Source: Brucella sp. 21LCYQ03 (GTDB lineage: Bacteria; Pseudomonadota; Alphaproteobacteria; Rhizobiales; Rhizobiaceae). From it: 64,000 nucleotides of DNA. Positions 26,270 through 37,769 of this stretch are shown here, one piece after another; position 1 is the first letter of the stretch; each line of letters opens with the position of its first letter. A program made the position numbers and the translations under genes. The notes beneath the pieces were generated by a model, which saw nothing but the letters and a program-made list of their open reading frames with translations, was not told the origin of the DNA and made no database searches. The stretch spans positions 1 through 64,000 of the forward strand of contig NZ_JAMJWE010000016.1 in assembly GCF_023554105.1 (NCBI RefSeq), in the 5' to 3' direction.

Positions 26270-26961
26270 CTGTAACGCTCGCACTTCCGTCCAAAGGACG
26301 GCTGAAAGAGCAGACGCTCGCTGTGCTGGAAAAGGCTGGTTACAAGGTTATTCTGCCGGATGACTCACGAAATTACCGTGCGCGGGTTGAAGGCGAGAAT
26401 GATCTCGACATTCTGTTTTTGTCGGCGTCGGAAATCGCGCGCGAGCTTGGCTATGGCAGCGTTGATCTGGGCGTGACGGGTGAAGACCTTGTTCGCGAAA
26501 CGCTCGCCCATGCCGATGAACGCGTGGCGATTGAGGCAGAGCTTGGCTTTGGCCATGCTGACGTTGTGGTTGCCGTGCCTGAAGTCTGGCGCGATGTGAC
26601 GACGATGGCCGACCTTGATGATGTTGCTGCCGATTTCCGCCAACGTCATGGTCGCCGTCTGCGCATTGCTACAAAATATTGGCGTCTGACGCAGCAGTTC
26701 TTCTCGCAAAAGCATGGTATTCAGGTCTATCGCATTGTCGAAAGTCTGGGTGCAACCGAAGGAGCACCTGCGGCTGGTTCGGCAGATATGATTGTCGATA
26801 TCACCTCGACCGGCTCAACGCTGACTGCAAACAAGCTCAAAGTGCTTGAAGATGGTATTATTCTGCGTTCGCAGGCTTGTCTTGTTTCAGCCCGTCGCAG
26901 CGAAGCCAATGCAAAGGTAGCAGAGGTCGTTTCGCGTATCCGCAAGGGTCTCGCGGGCTAA
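26266..26961 (+). CDS. hisG: ATP phosphoribosyltransferase, short form
   Basis: 231 residues. It catalyses the first step of histidine synthesis, joining ATP to phosphoribosyl pyrophosphate. It is the short form lacking the C-terminal regulatory domain and so needs HisZ, which is encoded just upstream with an ATGA overlap. Landmarks are L-P-S-K-G-R-L-K-E near the start and the phosphate-binding D-I-T-S-T-G-S-T-L near 180. It ends the hisS-hisZ-hisG operon, and a strong terminator follows. Confidence 0.95.
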   Translation: MTVTLALPSKGRLKEQTLAVLEKAGYKVILPDDSRNYRARVEGENDLDILFLSASEIARELGYGSVDLGVTGEDLVRETLAHADERVAIEAELGFGHADVVVAVPEVWRDVTTMADLDDVAADFRQRHGRRLRIATKYWRLTQQFFSQKHGIQVYRIVESLGATEGAPAAGSADMIVDITSTGSTLTANKLKVLEDGIILRSQACLVSARRSEANAKVAEVVSRIRKGLAG

Positions 26962-26980
26962 TAACCGAGTGCTGAATTTA

Positions 26981-27014
26981 AAAAGCCGGTCTGAAATTCA
27001 GACCGGCTTTTTTA
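26981..27014. terminator. Bidirectional terminator between hisG and the gluP-like gene
   Basis: AAAGCCGGTCTGAA and its inverted copy TTCAGACCGGCTTT form a 14-bp stem with a run of T on the plus strand and of A on the other side. It separates the two convergent genes. Confidence 0.92.
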
Positions 27015-27017
27015 TTG

Positions 27018-28265
27018 TTAGTTTTTGGGCTTGCTACCGACAAGGCCATAATAAGCAATGTAGATGTAGCAGATGATTGGCATCAGGAATGCCAGATGAA
27101 TACCAACGCTATCAGCCAAAGCGCCCTGAATAAGCGGAATGATCGCGCCGCCAACAATTGCCAGACATAGAATGCCCGAGCCCTGACTGGTGTGCTTGCC
27201 AAGACCATGCAGCGCCAGACTGAAAATCGTCGGGAACATGATCGAATTAAACAGACCAATCGCCAGAACTGACCACATGGCGACGTGGCCCGTGGTTGCA
27301 ACGGTGATAAGTAGCAAGATGATTGCCATGGCTGCGTTAAACGCCAGTGCCTTACCGTCATCGACATAGCGCATTGCCGCTGCACCAATAAAGCGGCCAA
27401 TCATGGCTCCACCCCAGAAATAGGCCACATAGTGAGCAGCTTCAGCTTCGGCGAGGCCAGCGACATTTGGATCGCTCAGGAAGTTGACGAGGAAGCTGCC
27501 CACGCTGACTTCAGCGCCAACATAAACGAAGAGGCCGATGGAGCCGAGCACGAGATGGCGATATTGCCATGCCGAGCCGTCTTCTTTGGTGATGACTGCG
27601 GTTTCCTCTTCCTGCACATCAGGGAGTTTCAGGATAGCAAAAACCACTGCGAGAACTGCGAAGGCGAGTGCAAGCAACAGATAAGGAAACTGCACAGCAT
27701 CCGCGTCTGCTGCACTTGTTGCGTCAGAGGTTGCTGCGGACAGGATCAGGAACGCACCGAAGAGAGGCGCAACCGTCGTGCCGAGCGAATTGAACGCTTG
27801 TGTCAGTGTCAGACGGCTGGCTGCTGTTTCTGGCGCACCTAGAATAGTGACATATGGGTTTGCTGCCACCTGAAGAATGGTAACGCCTGATGCCAGAACA
27901 AATAGAGCGCCGAGGAAGAGTTCGTAAACGCGATAGGACGCAGCCGGGATAAACAGCGCGCAACCGATGGCCGCGACAACCAGACCGGTTACGATGCCCC
28001 ATTTATAGGAAATGCGTTTGACCAGAGCGCCCGCAGGCAGCGATACAATGAAGTATGCGCCGAAGAAGCAGAACTGAATCAGCATCGACTGGAAATAGTT
28101 GAGCTGAAAGACGCCCTTGAGATGTGGGATCAGAATGTCGTTGAGACAGGTGATGAAGCCCCACATGAAGAAGAGCATGGTAAGGCTGGCGAGAGCAAAA
28201 CTGTAATTCTTGCTCGAATGGGAGTCAGCACGAAGCTGAGCGTTCGTTGTTGGGGAAACGGCCAT
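27018..28265 (-). CDS. gluP: Glucose/galactose MFS permease (GluP-like)
   Basis: 415 residues with about 12 membrane segments, of the fucose-permease branch of the major facilitator superfamily. It closely resembles the Brucella glucose/galactose transporter GluP as I remember it. Landmarks are [12 protein letters not shown] near residue 35 and a central loop rich in Glu/Asp near 210-235. It imports hexose by proton symport. The start at 28265 was preferred because the upstream 26 residues of the open frame are polar and lack homology. A single-gene unit. Confidence 0.85.
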   Translation of the reverse strand: MAVSPTTNAQLRADSHSSKNYSFALASLTMLFFMWGFITCLNDILIPHLKGVFQLNYFQSMLIQFCFFGAYFIVSLPAGALVKRISYKWGIVTGLVVAAIGCALFIPAASYRVYELFLGALFVLASGVTILQVAANPYVTILGAPETAASRLTLTQAFNSLGTTVAPLFGAFLILSAATSDATSAADADAVQFPYLLLALAFAVLAVVFAILKLPDVQEEETAVITKEDGSAWQYRHLVLGSIGLFVYVGAEVSVGSFLVNFLSDPNVAGLAEAEAAHYVAYFWGGAMIGRFIGAAAMRYVDDGKALAFNAAMAIILLLITVATTGHVAMWSVLAIGLFNSIMFPTIFSLALHGLGKHTSQGSGILCLAIVGGAIIPLIQGALADSVGIHLAFLMPIICYIYIAYYGLVGSKPKN

Positions 28266-28416
28266 TTTTTCTCTACAAACTAAGTTATGAGACACGTCTG
28301 GGAGGACGATATGTCTTTCCAAAATTAAAATAGGCGGTTGCATTAACTTACAAGATAACGCGATGCAATCTCTGCGCGTTATAAGTAACAGTTCCGTGTC
28401 TTGATAAAGCAGATAC

Positions 28417-28446
28417 TAAAAAAGCCGTGCTGAGGAGGCACGGCTT
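28417..28446 (-). terminator. Terminator of the DoxX gene
   Basis: AAGCCGTGC pairs with GCACGGCTT across about seven bases. On the minus strand a T run follows. It lies 27 bases past the stop codon. Confidence 0.85.
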
Positions 28447-28472
28447 CTTGAATTTGCGTAAAGAGGCTTTGC

Positions 28473-28874
28473 TTAGCCGCGCTTTGCATCGATCGAGATC
28501 GAACCTGCACCCTGCAATGTCAGAAGGATCAAACCGCCAGCAATGGCAAGGTTCTTCTGTGCCATCAGAGCGTTCATGCCTTCGGCAAAGTTCATGTGAG
28601 CAACGAGCGTTGCACCGATGGTGAACAGAGCGACGATTGCAGCAGCAAGGCGTGCCTGGAAACCAACGAGAATTGCGAGGCCGCCGACAAATTCAATCAG
28701 GCCAACAACAATTGCGGTGATGGTTGGAGCTGGAAGGCCGAGACCAGCAAAGTAACCGGCTGTGCCGGAAATCGCTGTCAGCTTGGCGAAGCCAGCGAGA
28801 ATGAACAGGATCGAAATGAAAACGCGTGCGACGAGTGTGGCAACGCCATTGCTCTGAGGAATAATCGAGGACAT
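28473..28874 (-). CDS. DoxX-family membrane protein
   Basis: 133 residues with four membrane segments (about 9-29, 46-66, 70-90, 105-122). It has the DoxX pattern: R-V-F-I-S-I-L-F-I-L-A-G-F-A-K-L near the start and a central G-L-I-E-F-V-G-G-L. Family members are linked to redox or thiol stress, but the biochemical role is unclear. GGAGATACCCCC precedes the start. It is monocistronic. Confidence 0.88.
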   Translation of the reverse strand: MSSIIPQSNGVATLVARVFISILFILAGFAKLTAISGTAGYFAGLGLPAPTITAIVVGLIEFVGGLAILVGFQARLAAAIVALFTIGATLVAHMNFAEGMNALMAQKNLAIAGGLILLTLQGAGSISIDAKRG

Positions 28875-28975
28875 CAGGGGGTATCTCCAAATTAATGTGA
28901 GCTACCAAATACATGCCTCAAACTGTCAAGGAAAGATAGCTATTCCTCGACAGTTTGTTCGGTTTTTGTGAACAG

Positions 28976-30367
28976 TTATTCCGGAGCGATCATTTTCTCA
29001 GCGCGAACAAGCCGTTCATAATCTTCTTCTGAGACGTGGCCGCTGTTTAGCGCTTCTTCACGCAAGGTCGTGCCGTTTTTGTGCGCGGTCTTTGCGATCT
29101 TGGCAGCATTGTCGTAGCCGATGGCTGGAGCCAGAGCGGTGACGAGCATTAACGAGCGTTCCAAAAGATCTTTGATACGGGATTCATTGGCCTCAATACC
29201 TTCGACGCAGTGGTCAGCAAAGGAAACCATGGCATCGCTTAAGATTCGGATCGACTGCAACACGTTATAGGCAATGACCGGCTTAAACACGTTCAGTTCG
29301 AAATGTCCTTGGCTTGCAGCAACCGTCACAGTTGTCTGATTGCCGAAGACTTGCGTGGCAACCATGGTCAGAGCTTCTGCCTGTGTCGGGTTGACCTTGC
29401 CGGGCATGATCGATGAGCCGGGTTCATTTTCTGGCAGCGAGAGTTCGCCGAGGCCCGAACGCGGGCCGGAACCAAGGAAACGAATATCATTGGCGATCTT
29501 GAAGAGGTCAGCCGCCAGCGCGTTCAGGCTGCCGTGGAAATTTGCAAGCGCACCGTGGCTGGCGAGAGCCTCAAACTTGTTTGGTGCGGTTTTGAAGCTC
29601 AAACCAGTGATTTCGCTCACAGCATCGGCAAAGCCTGTATCGAAGCCTTTAGGTGCATTGAGGCCCGTACCAACAGCCGTGCCGCCCTGCGCCAGCAGGA
29701 AAACGTCAGCGAGCGACTGTTCAATGCGATGGCGCGCATATTCAAGCGCTGCGCGATAACCGGAAAATTCTTGTCCGAGTGTGACCGGCGTCGCATCCTG
29801 TGTATGGGTGCGGCCAATCTTGATGATGTCCTTGAATGCTTCTTCTTTGACTTTGAGTGCCTTGGTCAGATGCTCAAGCGCTGGATAGAGGCGGTTAACG
29901 GCTTCAACAGCGGTGGCAATATGGATTGCTGTCGGGAAACTGTCGTTAGACGACTGGGCCATATTGACGTGGTCATTCGGATGCACTGGCTTCTTCGAGC
30001 CAAGTTCTCCGCCCAGAAGCTCAATCGCGCGGTTCGAGATAACCTCGTTGGCGTTCATGTTCGACTGCGTGCCGGAGCCAGTCTGCCAGACAACCAGTGG
30101 GAAATGATCGTCGAGTTTACCCTCAATGACTTCCGATGCCGCAACAGCGATGACTTGTCCAAGAACCGGATCAAGCTTGCCAAGCGCAATATTGGTTTCA
30201 GCTGCCGCGCGCTTCACAACGCCCAAAGCATGGACGAGGGGCAGTGGCATACGCTCGCCACCAATTTTGAAGTTCTGCAAAGAGCGCTGTGTTTGCGCAC
30301 CCCAGTAACGGTCCGAGGCAACATCAATCGGTCCGAACGTATCTGTTTCGGTACGCGTGGCAGTCAT
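28976..30367 (-). CDS. fumC: Class II fumarate hydratase
   Basis: 463 residues. It interconverts fumarate and malate in the citric acid cycle and needs no iron-sulfur cluster. The superfamily signature [11 protein letters not shown] lies near residue 318. [13 protein letters not shown] near 95 and H-P-N-D-H-V-N near 130 form the active site. GGAGACTGAAA lies before the start. It is monocistronic, with about 100 bases on the 3' side before DoxX. Length is normal. Confidence 0.96.
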   Translation of the reverse strand: MTATRTETDTFGPIDVASDRYWGAQTQRSLQNFKIGGERMPLPLVHALGVVKRAAAETNIALGKLDPVLGQVIAVAASEVIEGKLDDHFPLVVWQTGSGTQSNMNANEVISNRAIELLGGELGSKKPVHPNDHVNMAQSSNDSFPTAIHIATAVEAVNRLYPALEHLTKALKVKEEAFKDIIKIGRTHTQDATPVTLGQEFSGYRAALEYARHRIEQSLADVFLLAQGGTAVGTGLNAPKGFDTGFADAVSEITGLSFKTAPNKFEALASHGALANFHGSLNALAADLFKIANDIRFLGSGPRSGLGELSLPENEPGSSIMPGKVNPTQAEALTMVATQVFGNQTTVTVAASQGHFELNVFKPVIAYNVLQSIRILSDAMVSFADHCVEGIEANESRIKDLLERSLMLVTALAPAIGYDNAAKIAKTAHKNGTTLREEALNSGHVSEEDYERLVRAEKMIAPE

Positions 30368-30543
30368 TTTCAGTCTCCGGCTATGGTTTCAGGCAGCAAA
30401 CGCCCGCTTATCGATTCGAGAATAACAGCATTGCGCGATTATGGGCTAAGCCATGCGCACATGGTAACGCTAAATCACGTAACCATTTGATAAAATATGA
30501 TTATAAAAGTCAAATTTTATTGAGCGTTATACCGTATCAAAAC

Positions 30544-30804
30544 CTAGTTATCTTCACTGTCGTCATCACCGTCATCGGTTTCCGAAATCCACGCAGTCGG
30601 CTCGACTTTTTGCTGTGTCTTGCTATCGGTGAAAATCCACCAGCCAGCGTCCGTTTCATCCCAGTCACCGCCGCCAGCCTTCAGTTTGTCGAGCGACCGA
30701 TATTGGCCAACCGACTCATTGCGCTGATCGTCGTCATCAATCCAGACCACAGTTACTTTGCGACCATCTTGTGGGGCTGTCGCTATCGGTAGTTCTTTGC
30801 GCAT
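30544..30804 (-). CDS. Small acidic protein of unknown function
   Basis: 86 residues from ATG 30804; a TTG at 30816 would add four. It has a central W-W-I-F and several Trp, followed by a tail of mostly Asp/Glu (S-E-T-D-D-G-D-D-D-S-E-D-N). The compact Trp-rich part suggests a small folded domain, but no family is recognised. It stands alone between fumC and the FMN reductase. Confidence 0.6.
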   Translation of the reverse strand: MRKELPIATAPQDGRKVTVVWIDDDDQRNESVGQYRSLDKLKAGGGDWDETDAGWWIFTDSKTQQKVEPTAWISETDDGDDDSEDN

Positions 30805-30893
30805 ACGATTATCCAATCTCAGTTAACTTCATATAATCATAGGGCGAAACAGGATTGCGACAAGCCGGGATAGTCCGGCTTGTCGCCAAATAA

Positions 30894-31454
30894 TTATCCG
30901 AGGCGAGCGGCTTTCAAAGCGTGACCCCACCATGCCAATTGATCGAGCATGTTCTTTGCCGCTTCAGCGAGATGTGGGAAATCATCCAGCGTGTTCTCTT
31001 TTTTGACCACGGCGAGATAGTCCGGGAACAGGATATGAACGCCAGTCTTGACCGACATTGAGGACATTTCAACGGCAATCATGCGGAGCTGTTCAACCGC
31101 GCGTGCACCACCAACGCCGCCATGACCGACAAAGCCCATTGGCTTCTGAATCCAGTCACCATAATCGATGGCGTTTTTCAGAACTGCTGTCGGTGCATGA
31201 TTATATTCGGCGGCAGTGAGTATATAAGCGTCGAACGCGCGGAGCTTGGTTTTCCACTTATCCGCAGTTTCGGCCTGTGCAGTTGTCGTGGCACTATCGC
31301 CATAAAAGCCCATCGGATAATCGGCAAGATCCAGAACTTCAACGTCGAATTCAGGGCGTGCGGCTGCGACCTTCGCAATCCATTCTGCCGATACGGGCGA
31401 GAAACGCTGCTCGCGGGTGCTGCCGATAATCACAGCGACTTTTAGCTTGCTCAT
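30894..31454 (-). CDS. NADPH-dependent FMN reductase-like flavoprotein
   Basis: 186 residues of the flavodoxin-like FMN_red family. The phosphate-binding loop is G-S-T-R-E-Q-R-F-S near residue 10 and the second flavin region is A-E-Y-N-H-A-P near 82. Members reduce FMN, quinones or azo and chromate compounds. AAAGGAAAC before ATG 31454 fixes the start. It is divergent from an HxlR regulator 78 bases away, a common pairing for redox-inducible reductases. Confidence 0.88.
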   Translation of the reverse strand: MSKLKVAVIIGSTREQRFSPVSAEWIAKVAAARPEFDVEVLDLADYPMGFYGDSATTTAQAETADKWKTKLRAFDAYILTAAEYNHAPTAVLKNAIDYGDWIQKPMGFVGHGGVGGARAVEQLRMIAVEMSSMSVKTGVHILFPDYLAVVKKENTLDDFPHLAEAAKNMLDQLAWWGHALKAARLG

Positions 31455-31471
31455 GAATGTTTCCTTTTTGA

Positions 31472-31506
31472 TGGTAACCAATGGAAACTGAGGCTATACT
31501 GGTGAC
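31472..31506. promoter_or_regulatory. Possible HxlR operator in the divergent promoter
   Basis: TGGTAACCA, a palindrome, at 31472-31480 and a related TGGTGAC at 31500-31506 lie between the two start codons. HxlR proteins are dimers that bind palindromes in such spacers. The sites are short and could be chance. Confidence 0.3.
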
Positions 31507-31532
31507 TGGATATGGCGCAAGGAGGCACTTTT

Positions 31533-31931
31533 ATGAAACCCGGTGACTTCAAGGAAACCAGTGCTTGCAGGGCTGTGACCGATATTCTGTCGCGCGTGGG
31601 CGATAAGTGGACAGTTCTGGTTGTGAGCTATCTTGGCAATCGGCCAATGCGCTTTAATGAACTACGCCGCACGGTGAATGGTATTTCCCAGAAAATGCTG
31701 ACAACGACGCTGCGCAATTTGGAGCGCGACGGGTTTGTCTCGCGAACCGTTTTCCCGACTATCCCGCCCAAGGTGGAATATGAATTAACTGATCTGGGCC
31801 GAGACTTGCTGAAGCCGGTTCGTGCATTGGGCGAATGGGCCATTGCCAATGAAGCGCATGTCATGATGGCGCGGGTGCATTACGATGCGCGGGCAAGCAG
31901 TGATGATCTGCGGGCAGAAGCGGCTGAATAG
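31533..31931 (+). CDS. HxlR-family transcriptional regulator
   Basis: 132 residues with one HxlR winged helix. The family's early Cys is present (E-T-S-A-C-R-A-V), followed by G-D-K-W-T-V-L-V and R-F-N-E-L-R-R. That Cys often senses quinones, aldehydes or oxidants. AAGGAGG before ATG 31533 fixes the start; the frame back to 31512 is not needed. It is divergent from the FMN reductase gene, its likely target. Confidence 0.9.
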   Translation: MKPGDFKETSACRAVTDILSRVGDKWTVLVVSYLGNRPMRFNELRRTVNGISQKMLTTTLRNLERDGFVSRTVFPTIPPKVEYELTDLGRDLLKPVRALGEWAIANEAHVMMARVHYDARASSDDLRAEAAE

Positions 31932-31960
31932 GGATCAATAAGCAAGGGGCATAAAAGTGG

Positions 31961-31988
31961 AAAGGCAGGCTTGCGCCTGCCTTTCCTG
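31961..31988 (+). terminator. Terminator of the HxlR gene
   Basis: AAAGGCAGGC pairs with GCCTGCCTTT across four bases (TTGC). It lies 29 bases after the stop codon. The T run is weak (TTTCCTGTT). Confidence 0.7.
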
Positions 31989-32165
31989 TTGCCTGAGACA
32001 AGACTTCCAAGTGCGGGGGCAAATAGGAAGTCTATCTCGTATTACACTCGCGATTGACCATGAAAGTCGGGGAATGTAAATCAGAAAATTCTAAAATACA
32101 GGGTCTATCTACCGAAAAGCTCGATTTAGATGAATTTTCTATAAATCACAAAGAGTTACGCAATG

Positions 32166-32192
32166 TAAAAAAGGCGACCCGAAGGCCGCCTT
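32166..32192 (-). terminator. Terminator of the groES-groEL operon
   Basis: On the minus strand AAGGCGGCC and GGTCGCCTT pair around a TTCG tetraloop, followed by six T. The stable tetraloop makes this a strong terminator, about 30 bases after the groEL stop. Confidence 0.9.
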
Positions 32193-32224
32193 TTCTATAG
32201 TTCAGAGCATGTTTTATAGACTTA

Positions 32225-33895
<1,671 letters not shown>

Positions 33896-33964
33896 TTATG
33901 GTGAATTGAAATTCAGGCGGTAACTAATCTGTGGCTTCGCCGATACCGGCGCGAGCCGGAAAAA

Positions 33965-34261
33965 TTAGCCAACGATGCCCAAAATGTCGGATTCTTTCAT
34001 GATCAGCAGGTCTTCGCCGCCGATCTTGACTTCTGTGCCCGACCACTTGCCGAACAGAACCTTGTCGCCAGCCTTAACTTCGAGAGCAATCAGCTTGCCT
34101 GCTTCGTCACGAGCGCCAGCGCCAACAGCGACGATTTCGCCTTCCTGTGGCTTTTCTTTAGCGGTGTCAGGGATAATGATGCCGCCAGCAGTCTTAGCTT
34201 CCGATTCAACGCGACGAACGACGACGCGGTCATGAAGCGGGCGGAACTTGATATCAGCCAT
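33965..34261 (-). CDS. groES: 10 kDa chaperonin GroES
   Basis: 98 residues. It is the lid of the GroEL chamber. Landmarks are [12 protein letters not shown] near the N terminus, the mobile-loop region with [11 protein letters not shown], and the C-terminal L-I-M-K-E-S-D-I. It is the first gene of the operon, 63 bases below the CIRCE element. Confidence 0.98.
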   Translation of the reverse strand: MADIKFRPLHDRVVVRRVESEAKTAGGIIIPDTAKEKPQEGEIVAVGAGARDEAGKLIALEVKAGDKVLFGKWSGTEVKIGGEDLLIMKESDILGIVG

Positions 34262-34323
34262 GGTATAACCCTTGGTGTTATAGACGTTGAACCCTGTTTA
34301 CGGATCGAGCCGATCCGCGCTTG

Positions 34324-34350
34324 TTAGCACTCTGTCTGTGTGAGTGCTAA
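34324..34350 (-). promoter_or_regulatory. CIRCE operator (HrcA site)
   Basis: TTAGCACTC, nine bases, then GAGTGCTAA is an exact CIRCE inverted repeat. It lies just upstream of groES and downstream of its promoter, where HrcA represses heat-shock operons. No hrcA gene is in the window. Confidence 0.97.
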
Positions 34351-34360
34351 GCTGCCAAAG

Positions 34361-34389
34361 AGATAGAAGTGGTCCTATTCTTTGTCAAG
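34361..34389 (-). promoter_or_regulatory. groESL promoter, RpoH-like
   Basis: On the minus strand CTTGAC (34389-34384), 17 bases, then CTATCT (34366-34361). This fits the alphaproteobacterial RpoH consensus (CTTG and C-TAT-T) and is also usable by the housekeeping factor (TTGACA). It sits immediately before CIRCE, suggesting positive heat-shock control together with HrcA repression. Confidence 0.65.
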
Positions 34390-34390
34390 G

Positions 34391-34758
34391 ATCGTTGCCG
34401 TTTTTTGACAAAAGCAAAAATAATTTCTGCCCAACGATGCTTTCGCGCTGTGAAAGCCCGATGGCAACGCATGTGGGGACTATAATGACGCGTAGCAAGG
34501 CAGACAGAAGAATATCGTCCAAGGCATTGCTAGGGGCGGGGTTATGGTCAGAAATCGGGCAGTTTGGTTAACGACATCTGCGCCTGTAAAGCCCTATTGG
34601 TGAAAGCCGGGATTGAACACAATCCGTTCATTTGGACGCAGAGCGGCGCAAGCGTGGTGACAGAACCGGCTCATTCTTGTAGAGGAAACCGCATGGTGCG
34701 CTTGCGCATCGTCCGATTTAACCGGCGAGAGGCCGGACCCAGCATATTGAGGAAAACA
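34391..34758. other. Long non-coding region before the HAD hydrolase gene
   Basis: About 370 bases between the groESL promoter and ATG 34759. The reading frame of the HAD gene is open back to 34564 but that part shows no homology. A short hairpin (CCGGC-GAGA-GCCGG type, near 34722-34736) lies before the ribosome binding site. No promoter stands out. Confidence 0.4.
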
Positions 34759-35607
34759 ATGAAGCTGCCTGAACGCCTGGACGATCTGACGGATGGATAT
34801 GATGCGATCTTCTGTGATGTCTGGGGTGTTCTGCACAACGGCGAAGTGGCGTTTGCTTCTGCGGTCGCAGCACTCAAGCGTGCACGCGCTAAGGGTATCA
34901 CCGTTATTCTCGTCACCAATGCACCGCGCCCCTTTGGCAGCGTGATCGCACAGATGACGCTGCTTGGCGTGCCGGAAGACGCCTACGACCGGGTTGTAAC
35001 CTCCGGTGACGTCACCCGCGATCTGATTGTCGAAGGCCCTCGCAAGATTTTCCATATCGGCAGCGAGCGCGAATTGGCGATCTATGAAGGCCTCGATGTG
35101 GAACTGGTCGAAGAGTTTGAAGCTGCGGGCGTCGTCTGCACAGGGCTTTATGACGATGAAACCGAGACGCCTGAAAATTATGCGGAATTGCTCCAGCGCC
35201 TGCGCTCCCGCAATCTGCCGTTCATCTGTGCTAATCCTGATATTATGGTCGAACGCGGACCACGCCTCATCTGGTGTGCGGGTGCAATCGCACGCGAATA
35301 TGGCCAGCTCGGTGGGCGCACACTGATTGCAGGCAAGCCGCATCGTCCGATTTACGAAGCTGCATCGAAAGCCGTTGAAGAAATTCGCGGACAGGCCGTT
35401 GATAAGTCTCGCATTCTTGGTATCGGAGATGGCGTGCTAACGGATGTGAAGGGCGCTGCGGATTACGGTCTCGATGTGCTTTACATTTCGGGTGGCGTTC
35501 ATGCTGCCGATTATGCGCTGGATGGTAATGTTGATCTCGACAGAATGACTGCTTTCCTGCAAAAACATGGACATTCTCCCATCGCCTCGCTTTATGCTCT
35601 TGTCTGA
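34759..35607 (+). CDS. HAD-superfamily class IIA hydrolase (TIGR01459-like)
   Basis: 282 residues. HAD motif I is D-A-I-F-C-D-V-W-G-V-L-H-N-G and the metal-binding motif IV is G-I-G-D-G-V-L-T-D-V-K-G-A near 225. V-T-N-A-P-R-P corresponds to motif II. It belongs to the NagD/phosphoglycolate phosphatase-like class IIA group; the substrate is unknown. ATTGAGGAAAACA before ATG 34759 fixes the start. ribF follows after 27 bases, so the two may be cotranscribed. Confidence 0.88.
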   Translation: MKLPERLDDLTDGYDAIFCDVWGVLHNGEVAFASAVAALKRARAKGITVILVTNAPRPFGSVIAQMTLLGVPEDAYDRVVTSGDVTRDLIVEGPRKIFHIGSERELAIYEGLDVELVEEFEAAGVVCTGLYDDETETPENYAELLQRLRSRNLPFICANPDIMVERGPRLIWCAGAIAREYGQLGGRTLIAGKPHRPIYEAASKAVEEIRGQAVDKSRILGIGDGVLTDVKGAADYGLDVLYISGGVHAADYALDGNVDLDRMTAFLQKHGHSPIASLYALV

Positions 35608-35634
35608 TACCTGTTTCGAGAATCTGCTTCGACC

Positions 35635-36630
35635 ATGACAAAATCTGCTTTTCAGCGTCTTTCAGGAACAGATGCATTGCCGCTTACGCTGCGTGATTGC
35701 GTGGTGGCGATTGGCAATTTCGATGGTGTCCATCGCGGTCATCAGGCTGTGCTTGAGCGCGCGCTGGAATTGGCAGATCGGGATAATCTACCCGCAGTTG
35801 TTTTGACGTTTGAGCCGCATCCGCGCAGTTTCTTCAAGCCTGACGAGCCTATCGAACGGCTCACCGATGCGGTCGAAAAAGCGGAAATCCTTCGCTTGAT
35901 GGGGTTTGATGCCGTGGTCGAGCAGCCATTTACGGCTGAGTTCTCAGGTCAGTCCGCTGAAGATTTTGTGCGTAATATCCTCGTCGATCGGCTGTATGCC
36001 AGCCGTGTCGTGACTGGTTATGATTTTCATTTCGGCAAAGGTCGGCGCGGCACACCGCAATTTCTGGAAGAGGCCGGTCAATCATCCGGTTTTAGCGTTT
36101 CCCTAGTCGATGCATTTAGCGATGAGGGCGGCAACCTCGTTTCGTCGACGCGTGTTCGCTCGCTATTATGCGCTGGCGAAGTATCAGAGGCGGCAGGCCT
36201 GCTTGGCTATCGTTATCGCGTGAGTGGCGAAGTCATTCATGGTCAGAAGCTTGGCCGCACCCTTGGTTTTCCGACTGCCAATATGGTGATCGACGATCAT
36301 GTCAGCCTGAAACATGGTATTTATGCAGTCAGATTCCGCAGAGCTGATGGCGTGCTGCATGATGGTGTTGCGAGCTTTGGCCGACGTCCAACAGTGGCAA
36401 GCGATGGAAAGCCGCTGCTTGAAACCTTTGTTTTCGATTTCACTGGCGATCTCTATGGAGAAATCGTTGAAGTGTCGTTCTTCGGCTATTTGCGCGGTGA
36501 AGTGAAATTCGATGGTCTGGATCCGCTGATTGCGCAGATGAAACGCGACGAAGAAGAATCACGAGCGATTTTGGCGAGTGCAAAACCTTTGTCAGAACTG
36601 GATCGACTTCTGTCATTTCCGGCATATTAG
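35635..36630 (+). CDS. ribF: Bifunctional riboflavin kinase/FAD synthetase
   Basis: 331 residues. It phosphorylates riboflavin to FMN and adenylylates FMN to FAD. The N-terminal FAD synthetase (about 20-170) has G-N-F-D-G-V-H-R-G-H-Q. The C-terminal flavokinase (about 190-320) has G-R-T-L-G-F-P-T-A-N and ends with the usual long helix. Length is normal. No FMN riboswitch precedes it; only 27 bases separate it from the HAD gene. Confidence 0.96.
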   Translation: MTKSAFQRLSGTDALPLTLRDCVVAIGNFDGVHRGHQAVLERALELADRDNLPAVVLTFEPHPRSFFKPDEPIERLTDAVEKAEILRLMGFDAVVEQPFTAEFSGQSAEDFVRNILVDRLYASRVVTGYDFHFGKGRRGTPQFLEEAGQSSGFSVSLVDAFSDEGGNLVSSTRVRSLLCAGEVSEAAGLLGYRYRVSGEVIHGQKLGRTLGFPTANMVIDDHVSLKHGIYAVRFRRADGVLHDGVASFGRRPTVASDGKPLLETFVFDFTGDLYGEIVEVSFFGYLRGEVKFDGLDPLIAQMKRDEEESRAILASAKPLSELDRLLSFPAY

Positions 36631-36761
36631 TGTTTACTTGCAACACTTGGATAAAGATGTGCTGATGTTTCTACCTCTGATTTAAGTTTAATTTTACATA
36701 TTCCGTTCAACAGTAATAAATATCCCTAAATTTTATGGGGAACTGTTTTTCGGAGTTTCAT

Positions 36762-37607
36762 GTGACGCGTATTGTCTCTCTCGCCTTTGTTACAGGCGCC
36801 GCATTGTTCGTTGGTCCTCTTTCGGTCATTGCCGCAGATATGCAGCAGACAGATGTTTATGCGACTCAGGAAGTGAAGCCTGCCCGCAAATATCCATGGT
36901 CGGGCGACTGGTATCTCAAGGTCGGCGCAGCCGGAATGATTGCGCCAAAGTTTGAGGGGTCCGATAAATATCGCTTTTCAGCGCAGCCACTTATTTCGCT
37001 CGGCCGTCAGGGTGAAGCAGAACGCTTTTCCTCGAGAAACGATAATGCGTCGTTTGCATTCATTGATACAAAGCATTTCCGTGCGGGTGCTGCTGGCAAG
37101 CTGATGTTTAAGCGCGATACCGATATTGATGGTATCAAGGAAACAAAGTTCGGCGGTGAAGCCGGTGGCTTCGTTGATGTCTATCCAACTGACTGGCTGC
37201 GTTTCCGTGGCGAAGTGCGTCATGGTATTCGTGCGCATAAGGGCTTCGTTGCAGATATTGCCGCTGATGCGTTTTATGACGTGACGCCAGTTGTGCGCGT
37301 TTCGGCTGGACCGCGCGCGACCTTTGCTTCCAAAGATTATATGCGCACCTATTATGGTGTGACGGCAGAAGAAGCTGTGGCTTCTGGTCTGAAGGAATAT
37401 CGTCCGGGCGGCGGCTGGGAATCAGTCGGCGTTGGCGGTGCTGTGACCTGGCGGGCAACAGACAAGATCGATACCAGTCTTTTTGGCGAATATAGCCGTC
37501 TTCAAGACAAAGCCAAAAACTCCAGCATCGTGAAAGAACATGGTTCGCCGAACCAGTTCACCGTCGGCGTGTCGGCGACTTATCGTTTCGATTTCTCGCT
37601 GGATTGA
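36762..37607 (+). CDS. MipA/OmpV family outer-membrane protein
   Basis: 281 residues. A Sec signal peptide (about 1-25, ending V-I-A-A) is followed by a beta-barrel-like sequence that ends in alternating aromatic residues (Y-R-F-D-F). The MipA/OmpV pattern includes G-A-A-G-M-I-A-P-K-F-E-G-S-D-K-Y-R-F near residue 60. The GTG at 36762 was chosen because CGGAG lies six bases before it and it gives a clean signal peptide; ATG 36735 is in frame. The function is probably an outer-membrane scaffold or channel. Confidence 0.85.
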   Translation: MTRIVSLAFVTGAALFVGPLSVIAADMQQTDVYATQEVKPARKYPWSGDWYLKVGAAGMIAPKFEGSDKYRFSAQPLISLGRQGEAERFSSRNDNASFAFIDTKHFRAGAAGKLMFKRDTDIDGIKETKFGGEAGGFVDVYPTDWLRFRGEVRHGIRAHKGFVADIAADAFYDVTPVVRVSAGPRATFASKDYMRTYYGVTAEEAVASGLKEYRPGGGWESVGVGGAVTWRATDKIDTSLFGEYSRLQDKAKNSSIVKEHGSPNQFTVGVSATYRFDFSLD

Positions 37608-37769
37608 TCAAACCAAGTCAATCTGTAAAGTTTTCAATCTGTGAAGTTTATTGGGGCAGGGCTGCAAGTTTATTGCGCCCTGCCTCTTTATTCCTGCGGA
37701 GGTCATTGCTAAAAGCGTGTCCATGATGACGGATTTTCGGCATATTATTGCGGCCATACGAATTATTGG

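Noticed and set aside
29534-30490. A 318-codon plus-strand frame opposite fumC
   Set aside because: Antisense to a highly conserved gene, with no homology or start signal.
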